From positions 1,116,001 to 1,180,000 of the forward strand of contig NZ_CP043427.1 in assembly GCF_008245005.1 (NCBI RefSeq): a stretch of 64,000 nt of DNA, read 5' to 3'. Shown in pieces: positions 58,461 through 64,000 of the stretch (position 1 is the stretch's first letter; every line of letters starts with the position of its first letter). Source of the DNA: Campylobacter sputorum subsp. sputorum (lineage in GTDB: Bacteria > Campylobacterota > Campylobacteria > Campylobacterales > Campylobacteraceae). A program made the translations under genes and the position numbers. Below the pieces are notes generated by a model. The model did not search any database. It saw only the letters and a program-made list of their open reading frames with translations, and was not told where the DNA came from.

Positions 58461-58500
58461 TTATTTTATGTTATAATAATTTATTTTATGTTATAATAAA
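58461..58500. repeat. 20-bp tandem duplication carrying a TATAAT
   Basis: TTATTTTATGTTATAATAAT is followed directly by a second copy that differs only in its last base (19 of 20 identical). Each copy holds a plus-strand TATAAT (58472-58477 and 58492-58497). It lies between divergent flgH and pta, near the predicted flgH transcription start on the other strand. Confidence 0.9.
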
Positions 58501-58504
58501 TTGT

Positions 58505-58522
58505 AAGCAAATAAAGTTCCAA
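58505..58522 (-). promoter_or_regulatory. Sigma-54 promoter of flgH
   Basis: TTGGAACTTTATTTGCTT on the minus strand: GG and GC exactly ten bases apart, with the same TTGGAAC and TTTGCTT as the flgB promoter. The start of transcription should fall within the 20-bp tandem repeat. Confidence 0.88.
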
Positions 58523-58546
58523 AATAACAAAGAAAGGAGTGTAAGT

Positions 58547-59956
58547 ATGTGTGAAAATAGTTTTTATCTCATAACAGATAATCAAAACGATATACAAAAC
58601 TTACCAACAAATATTGAGTGTTTTTATCCGATTTGTGATAAAAACGGTGCGGTTTTTAGCGAAGAAAAAGCTAAAGAGTTACTCTTAAACAACCAAAAAA
58701 ATGAGCTTTTAAAGAGTATTATTGAAGAATTTGACAAAAAAGCTCAAAATAGTGCTTTGGCTGTTGTTGCAAATGAAAATTTCTGTTTTTTAAATTTAGA
58801 AATAGCAAGAAATTTAAACTTACCTATAATAAATTTAAGTAAATGCGAATTTAAAAAAACATTTTTTAAAAATAACGCCGAAAACAAAGGTTTATCTGTT
58901 ATAAATTTAACAGATTTAAAAGAACTAAACTCAAAGTTAGAAGAGTGCTTGAAAACGAAAAAAAATATCATTACACCTCTTAACTTTGAAACACGATTAT
59001 ACAAAATGGCAAAAAATGCAAATAGCACGATAGTTTTACCAGAAAGTGATGATGAGAGAATATTAAAAGCAGCTTGCATAATTTTAAAAAGCAAAGCAGT
59101 AAATTTAATACTTCTAGGTAAAAATGATGAAATTTCAGCTAATGCTCAAAAACTTGGTTTAAATTTAAAAGATGTAAAGATAATTGATCCACAAAACAAC
59201 GAATATCTTGAAGAATTTGCAAATACACTTTATGAGTTAAGAAAAGCAAAAGGTATGAAACTAGAAGAAGCTCAAAAACTAGTAAAAGATAGAACTTACT
59301 TTAGTACAATGCTAGTTTATAGTGGATATGCAAGTGGTATGGTAAGTGGTGCTAGCACAACCACAGCTGAAACCATACGCCCTGCACTTCAAACAATCAA
59401 AATGAAACCGGGAGTATCAACCGTAAGTGGTGCATTTTTGATGTGTTTAGAAAATGAAGTTGTAGTGTTTGCAGATTGTGCAATTACGCCAAATCCAACA
59501 GAAGAACAACTTGCCGGCATAGCTATATCAAGTGCAAAAACTGCTAGAGATTTCGGACTTGATCCAAAGATAGCTATGCTTAGTTACTCAACTGGAGAAA
59601 GCGGAAGCGGAGAAGATGTTGATTTTATAAAAAGAGCGACAAAATTAGCAAAAGATAGTGAGCTAAAAGATAGTGTAGATGGACCGCTTCAATTTGATGC
59701 AGCATTTGATGAGATAGTAGCTAAGAAAAAAATGCCTAACTCAAAAGTAGCCGGGAGGGCAAATGTATTTATTTTCCCTAATCTTAATTGTGGAAATATA
59801 TGCTATAAGGCAGTTCAAAGAACATCAGGAGCAGTTGCAATTGGTCCTATTTTGCAAGGGCTTAAAAAACCAGTTAATGATTTAAGTCGCGGATGTTTAG
59901 TAGAAGATATAGTAAATACAATTTTAATAACAGCTATTCAAGCAAAGGAAATTTAA
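58547..59956 (+). CDS. pta: Phosphate acetyltransferase
   Basis: A 469-aa protein with a short N-terminal regulatory-like part (about 1-140) and a C-terminal PTA domain. Signatures are ILKAACIILK, YSGYASGMVSGASTTTAETIRPAL (in two parts), FADCAITPNPT and GPILQGLKKPVNDLSRG. It interconverts acetyl-CoA and acetyl phosphate. It is slightly shorter than the enteric enzyme, with no full DRTGG domain evident. Its TAA overlaps the ackA ATG, so it forms a classic pta-ackA operon. Confidence 0.95.
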   Translation: MCENSFYLITDNQNDIQNLPTNIECFYPICDKNGAVFSEEKAKELLLNNQKNELLKSIIEEFDKKAQNSALAVVANENFCFLNLEIARNLNLPIINLSKCEFKKTFFKNNAENKGLSVINLTDLKELNSKLEECLKTKKNIITPLNFETRLYKMAKNANSTIVLPESDDERILKAACIILKSKAVNLILLGKNDEISANAQKLGLNLKDVKIIDPQNNEYLEEFANTLYELRKAKGMKLEEAQKLVKDRTYFSTMLVYSGYASGMVSGASTTTAETIRPALQTIKMKPGVSTVSGAFLMCLENEVVVFADCAITPNPTEEQLAGIAISSAKTARDFGLDPKIAMLSYSTGESGSGEDVDFIKRATKLAKDSELKDSVDGPLQFDAAFDEIVAKKKMPNSKVAGRANVFIFPNLNCGNICYKAVQRTSGAVAIGPILQGLKKPVNDLSRGCLVEDIVNTILITAIQAKEI

Positions 59957-61143
59957 TGAAAATATTAGTTTTAAATCTAGGAAGTAGTTCTATCAAATTT
60001 AAACTTTTTGAAATGGACGATAAAAGTGTTATCGCAAGTGGTTTGGTAGAAAAAATAGGCGAACAATCATCTTACGCAAAACTAAAAGTTGAAAAAAACA
60101 AAGAAGTGTTTGAATCAACTAACGCTATAAAAGATCATGCTCAAGGTCTTGAAGTTATGGAAGAGCTTTTCAAAAAAAGCGGTATAATGAGTGATTTTGG
60201 AGAGCTTGGCGGAATTGGACATAGGGTAGTTCATGGTGGAAGTAAATATTTTAAACCGACACTAGTTACTGAAAAAGTTATACAAGATATAGAAGATATC
60301 ATCCCACTTGCCCCACTTCATAACCCAGCTCACGCAATAGGCATAAGAAGCGTTATGAAAAAAGCGCCAAATGTGAAAAATGTAGTTGTTTTTGATACAG
60401 CATTTCATCAAACTATGCCAAAAAGCTCTTATATGTATGCACTGCCATATGAATACTGCGAGAAATACAAGATTAGAAAATACGGAGCTCATGGCACATC
60501 TCACGAATATGTAAGCAAAGCTGGTGCTAAATTTATGGGCATTGATATAAATAATTTTAACTGCATAACACTACACTTAGGAAACGGGGCTAGTGCTAGT
60601 GCTATAAAAGACGGAAAATGCTTTGATACATCTATGGGACTAACTCCACTTGAAGGACTTATGATGGGTACAAGATGTGGCGACATAGATCCTGCTATAC
60701 TTCCTTATCTAAAAAGAGTAGCAAATATAGAAGTTGAAGAGATGGATACCATAATGAATAAAAAAAGCGGACTTTATGGAATTTGTGGCACAAATGATAT
60801 GAGAGATGTGGAAGAAAAAATGAAAACAGATGAAAAAGCAAAGTTAGCTTTTGATATGTTTTGCTACCGCATTAAAAAATATGTCGGAGCGTATTATGCA
60901 GCATTAAGCAGAGTTGATGCAATAATATTTACAGCAGGAATTGGCGAAAACGACAACCTTGCAAGAGAAGCTATTTGTGAAAATATGCAAAGCTTAGGAA
61001 TAGCAATAGATAAAGAAAAAAATAGCATTAGAAGTGGCGAAATAAGAGATATAAGCACAAAAGATGCAAAAGTAAGAACATTGATAGTTCCAACCGACGA
61101 AGAGTTTGCCATAGCATCAGCTACTTTAGAACTTGTAAAATAA
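59956..61143 (+). CDS. ackA: Acetate kinase
   Basis: A 395-aa ASKHA kinase converting acetyl phosphate and ADP to acetate and ATP. Signatures are LVLNLGSSSIKFKLF at the N-terminus, GHRVVHGG near residue 93, VFDTAFHQTMP and the phosphate loop TAGIGEN. I use the ATG at 59956, which overlaps the pta stop and has AAAGGA upstream; a longer in-frame start inside pta has no support. Confidence 0.97.
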   Translation: MKILVLNLGSSSIKFKLFEMDDKSVIASGLVEKIGEQSSYAKLKVEKNKEVFESTNAIKDHAQGLEVMEELFKKSGIMSDFGELGGIGHRVVHGGSKYFKPTLVTEKVIQDIEDIIPLAPLHNPAHAIGIRSVMKKAPNVKNVVVFDTAFHQTMPKSSYMYALPYEYCEKYKIRKYGAHGTSHEYVSKAGAKFMGIDINNFNCITLHLGNGASASAIKDGKCFDTSMGLTPLEGLMMGTRCGDIDPAILPYLKRVANIEVEEMDTIMNKKSGLYGICGTNDMRDVEEKMKTDEKAKLAFDMFCYRIKKYVGAYYAALSRVDAIIFTAGIGENDNLAREAICENMQSLGIAIDKEKNSIRSGEIRDISTKDAKVRTLIVPTDEEFAIASATLELVK

Positions 61144-61144
61144 A

Positions 61145-61169
61145 TCTAAGACCCATTTAGGGTCTTAGA
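61145..61169. terminator. Convergent terminator between ackA and glxK
   Basis: TCTAAGACCC and GGGTCTTAGA form a perfect 10-bp stem with loop ATTTA, one base after the ackA stop. The right arm also contains the glxK stop codon, so one hairpin may serve both genes. T tracts are weak. Confidence 0.7.
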
Positions 61170-62283
61170 CTAAAAGTCTCATAACTTGATTTGATATATT
61201 TTTTAGATTTTTCATCGCAACTTCTTTTCTCATCGCTTCTTTAAGACAAATCGCTCCTTGCTGTATGCAAAAATACGCATCAATAACATCGTTTAACCCT
61301 TTTACATCATCACTTATTGCTCCGCCAAAAGCTATAACTTTTTTAGAGTACTTCTTAGCAATACTTGCAACTTTTGTTGGGGTTTTGCCCATCGTGCTTT
61401 GAAAATCAATTCTTCCTTCGCCAGTTATTACCAAATTTGAATCTTTTATATATTTTTCTAAATTTACAGCATTTGAGATGATATCAAAACCTGGCATTAA
61501 CTTCGCTTTTAAAAAACTTACAAATCCAAATCCAAGACCACCTGCTGCACCAGCACCTTGTAAATTTGAAAAATCGCTTCCATTAAATTTATATGTTATA
61601 TCCGCAAAATTTTTAAGAGAGTTATCTAAAAACTTTATCATATCATCATCTGCTCCTTTTTGTCTAGCATAGACATAAGCAGCACCATTTGTGCCATATA
61701 GTGGATTTATAACATCACAAGCTATATTAAATTTGCACTCATTTAATTCACTTAAAGAATTTTTTGAGCTTATAAAACTTACTTTTGATAAGCTTTCGCC
61801 ACACATTTTAAGTTTTTTGCCATCATTATCAAAAAATTCAAAACCAAGCGCTTCAAGCATACCGCTACCAGCGTCATTTGTAGCACTTCCGCCTATTCCT
61901 ATGATAAACTCTCTTATGCCTTTTTTTATGGCATCTTTTATCATAATACCAAGACCATAAGTAGAGGTTTTATTTGGATTTTTCTCTTCATCTTTTAGTA
62001 GTGCCAAACCGCAAGAACTTGCCATTTCCATTATAGCTAAATTTTCATTAAAAGCATAACTTGCCTTTACTTTACGCAATAATGGATCAAAAGTATAAAT
62101 ATGTGTAAATTTAGCGCCCAAAGCATCTTTCATAGCCTCAACGCTTCCTTCTCCACCATCAGCTATAGGGATAACCACAACCTCATCGCAAAACTCTTTT
62201 ATACCATCTTTTATAGCAAGTCCAGCCTCAAGAGAACTCATACATCCTTTAAATGAATCAATAGCAATAACGACTTTTTCCAT
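61165..62283 (-). CDS. glxK: Glycerate kinase (type 1)
   Basis: A 372-aa protein of the GlxK/GarK family. Blocks are AIDSFKGCMSSLEAG, PIADGGEGS, IGIGGSATNDAGSGMLEALG and GAGAAGGLGFGF. It phosphorylates D-glycerate, entering glycolysis. Seven bases upstream lies a gluconate/glycerate transporter gene, so a two-gene uptake and use unit is likely; that transporter is frameshifted here. Confidence 0.93.
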   Translation of the reverse strand: MEKVVIAIDSFKGCMSSLEAGLAIKDGIKEFCDEVVVIPIADGGEGSVEAMKDALGAKFTHIYTFDPLLRKVKASYAFNENLAIMEMASSCGLALLKDEEKNPNKTSTYGLGIMIKDAIKKGIREFIIGIGGSATNDAGSGMLEALGFEFFDNDGKKLKMCGESLSKVSFISSKNSLSELNECKFNIACDVINPLYGTNGAAYVYARQKGADDDMIKFLDNSLKNFADITYKFNGSDFSNLQGAGAAGGLGFGFVSFLKAKLMPGFDIISNAVNLEKYIKDSNLVITGEGRIDFQSTMGKTPTKVASIAKKYSKKVIAFGGAISDDVKGLNDVIDAYFCIQQGAICLKEAMRKEVAMKNLKNISNQVMRLLV

Positions 62284-62290
62284 ACAAACC

Positions 62291-63645
62291 TTACATCAAA
62301 AATAAGCTAAAAATATAAACACTTATAATACCAGCTATGGCTATAACAAATGTCATTAAAGTTTGAGTTTTGTAACCCCTTGTTGTATCCATAGAGCTAA
62401 AATTTGTTACAACCCAAAAGTAACTATCATTTGCATGAGAAACACACATTGCTCCACAACCTATCGCCATTACACAAAGTGCCGCACTCATACTTGTGCT
62501 AAATCCCAAAACACTCATAACTGAATTTGGATCAAGATATGAACCTAAAATAGAAGCAGTTGTAATAATAGCAACAGTTGATGAGCCTTGAGCTGTTTTT
62601 AAAATAGCAGCGATAATAAATGGAAAAAATATCCCCATAGAACTTATATAAAGTGCATTTTCTTTTATAAAATTAACAAAACCAGCCTCGGATATAACTT
62701 TACCAAGAACTCCACCAGCAGCAGTTATAAAAATGATAGGTCCAACAACCTTTAAACTCTCTTGGGTTATTTCATTAAACTCACTAAGTTTTTTAGTCTC
62801 ATAAAGCTGATACACACCAAATAAAACACCAATGCCAAGTGCTATGATAGGAGCTCCCAAAAATTTAAAAATATCGCCCAAAAATCCATCTATTTTTAAA
62901 ATTGCAGCAAGCGAGCCAAGTGCCATAAAAAGTATAGGTGCAAGTATTGGCATAATCACGCTAAAACCACTAGGAAGTTGTTTAAATTCACTTTTTAATT
63001 CATCATAAGTTTTTATAAGTTCTTGCTTATCTTCTTGTAAAAATACTTTTTTATCTATAAATTTAGAAAAAAAGTATAAAACAAAAAGTATAGGAATGCT
63101 TACTAATACACCAACTAAAATAACCATTAGTAAGTTTTCTCCAGCTCCTAAAGCTCCAGCAGCTGCTATTGGTCCTGGTGTTGGGGGAATTGTCCGCCAC
63201 TTAATGCAACAGCCATACCAAGCGGATTTGAGCTTAATATCTTTTGAGATATAGCTTTTCTAATAGGATTTAAAACTACATATCCGCTATCACAAAATAC
63301 TGGAATTCCAACAACCCAACCCATTATCATCATTGCTAAATTTGGTCTTTTTTCACCAACAAAATTTATAACCATATCAGCAAGTTTTAATGCAGCTCCA
63401 GTTTTTTCAAGTATTGTGCCAATAAGAGCACCTAAAATTATAACTATACCTATGCTAGAAAAAATGGAACTAAAACCAGATCCTATAATACTTGGGATTT
63501 TTCCCAAAGGAATTCCTACTACTATAGCTAGCACTAGTGACACACACATCAAAGATAAAAATGCATGAATGTTTAGTTTTGCTATCATATAAATAATTAC
63601 AAAAATAGCGATTATAAGAGCGCAAAATAAAAACATACCACTCAT
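62291..63645 (-). pseudogene. gntP: GntP-family transporter, frameshifted
   Basis: Two frames together cover a normal GntP permease. The first (63645 to 63166) has ANLIGHT-like membrane helices, GWVVGIPVFCDSGYVVLNP and ends after ALSGG; the second resumes with PPTPGPIAAAGALGAG and runs to 62291. The family motif between is about LYATHTLVPPTPGP; here GGACAATTCCCCC joins the halves, so about 19 nt (1 nt modulo 3) appear lost near 63183-63198. Glycerate or gluconate is the expected substrate, given glxK next door. May be an assembly error. Confidence 0.8.
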
Positions 63646-63739
63646 AAAATCTCCTTTATATAAATTTACAAAATATTAGCATTTTTTAAATAAACAATCA
63701 AATTTAAATAAATGTTTCCCTGATGTTGTTTTTAGGATA

Positions 63740-63745
63740 TATAAT
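63740..63745 (+). promoter_or_regulatory. Predicted -10 of the gene at the right edge
   Basis: TATAAT 33 bases before the ATG of the exported protein, with an AAGGA ribosome site between. Confidence 0.45.
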
Positions 63746-63777
63746 TCAAAACATCTTATCAATACAAGGAAATACAA

Positions 63778-64000
63778 ATGAAAAAAGTCATTTCAATAGT
63801 TGCTGCTACGGTTTGTGTGTCATTTGGTGCTGATAATTTAACCAGCATTGAATTTAGCGAAGTTTCAGTTCCTAAAACAGATGCCCAAAAAAGAGAAGTA
63901 AGAGCAAGCAGTAGTGTAAAAGTTAATGATAAAGAGTATAAAATAGGCTACAATGTCATAATGCGTTCAGGTGATAAAGTAGGCGATGGTGTGTTTGGTG
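63778..64000 (+). CDS. Exported protein, N-terminal part, possibly PhoX/DUF839-like
   Basis: 74 codons are visible before the window ends. A signal peptide (MKKVISIVAATVCVSFGA) is followed by TSIEFSEVSVPKTDAQKR and NVIMRSGDKVGDGVFG. The pattern of a short motif then RSGDKVGDG resembles the start of PhoX/DUF839 alkaline-phosphatase-like proteins, but there is no twin-arginine signal and too little sequence to be sure. Ribosome site AAGGA precedes the ATG. Confidence 0.4.
   Translation, partial: MKKVISIVAATVCVSFGADNLTSIEFSEVSVPKTDAQKREVRASSSVKVNDKEYKIGYNVIMRSGDKVGDGVFG

Noticed and set aside
63722-63755. GATGTT and AACATC flank the predicted -10 of the last gene symmetrically
   Set aside because: Only six bases per arm with a wide spacer; too weak to call an operator.
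1-64000. CRISPR array, rRNA operon, prophage, insertion sequence or riboswitch
   Set aside because: No repeat-spacer pattern, transposase motif, rRNA sequence or recognised aptamer was seen in any intergenic region.

Overview
The window is ordinary chromosomal DNA of an epsilonproteobacterium, almost certainly a Campylobacter (species not identifiable from sequence alone). Support: very AT-rich DNA with AAATTTAA-like codon runs, promoters that show a clear TATAAT but no obvious -35, three sigma-54 type flagellar promoters, and gene neighbourhoods that match blocks I know from C. jejuni (flgA-ubiX-coaD-tmk-hisS-speA-cysE-aspB; proC/fliW beside bamD-lon; murJ-cysS-msbA-pyrD-M16-dapA; flgBC-fliE-pbp; hemH next to a Gfo/Idh gene; rpmB/rpe/dnaQ; ppk2 facing dsbD; hydABCD; ilvIH-lpxD; flgH/pta-ackA).

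Layout: 1-2 kb, minus-strand ferritin-like, rhomboid and NlpC/P60 lipoprotein genes. 2-12.7 kb, a long plus-strand housekeeping run (murA, moeA, flgA, ubiX, coaD, tmk, hisS, speA, cysE, an unknown membrane protein, aspB). 12.7-17.1 kb, proC-fliW divergent from bamD-lon. 17.2 kb, tRNA-Phe and a DctA-type carrier. 19-29 kb, fliL, acpS, murJ, cysS, an MsbA-like exporter, pyrD, an M16 protease, dapA, a FabL-like reductase and pgsA. 29-32 kb, flgB-flgC-fliE and an FtsI-type transpeptidase. 32-37 kb, minus strand: an unknown small gene, hemH, a Gfo/Idh gene, DUF465, argJ, a potassium channel and rpmB. 37.5-43 kb, a STAS/CheX-like protein, rpe, a DnaQ-like nuclease, ppk2 (minus), dsbD and tRNA-Gln. 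43.6-51.9 kb, an uptake [NiFe]-hydrogenase cluster (hydA broken, hydB, hydC, hydD, hydE-like, hypF, nikR). 51.9-57 kb, psd, a metallophosphoesterase, lpxD and ilvHI on the minus strand. 57-61 kb, an Hcp-type Sel1 protein, flgH, pta and ackA. 61-63.6 kb, glycerate kinase with a frameshifted GntP-type transporter. The right edge cuts an exported protein.

Two genes look inactivated. hydA appears to lack 17 nt between two copies of a 9-bp repeat, and gntP lacks roughly 19 nt in its most conserved motif. I see no mobile element, rRNA, CRISPR array or riboswitch. The most interesting signals are a sigma-54 promoter inside the last codons of hemH that points at an uncharacterised 153-aa gene, a 32-bp inverted repeat that straddles the predicted hydA promoter, a 20-bp tandem duplication carrying the TATAAT between flgH and pta, and a STAS-CheX protein with a changed CheX active-site residue.
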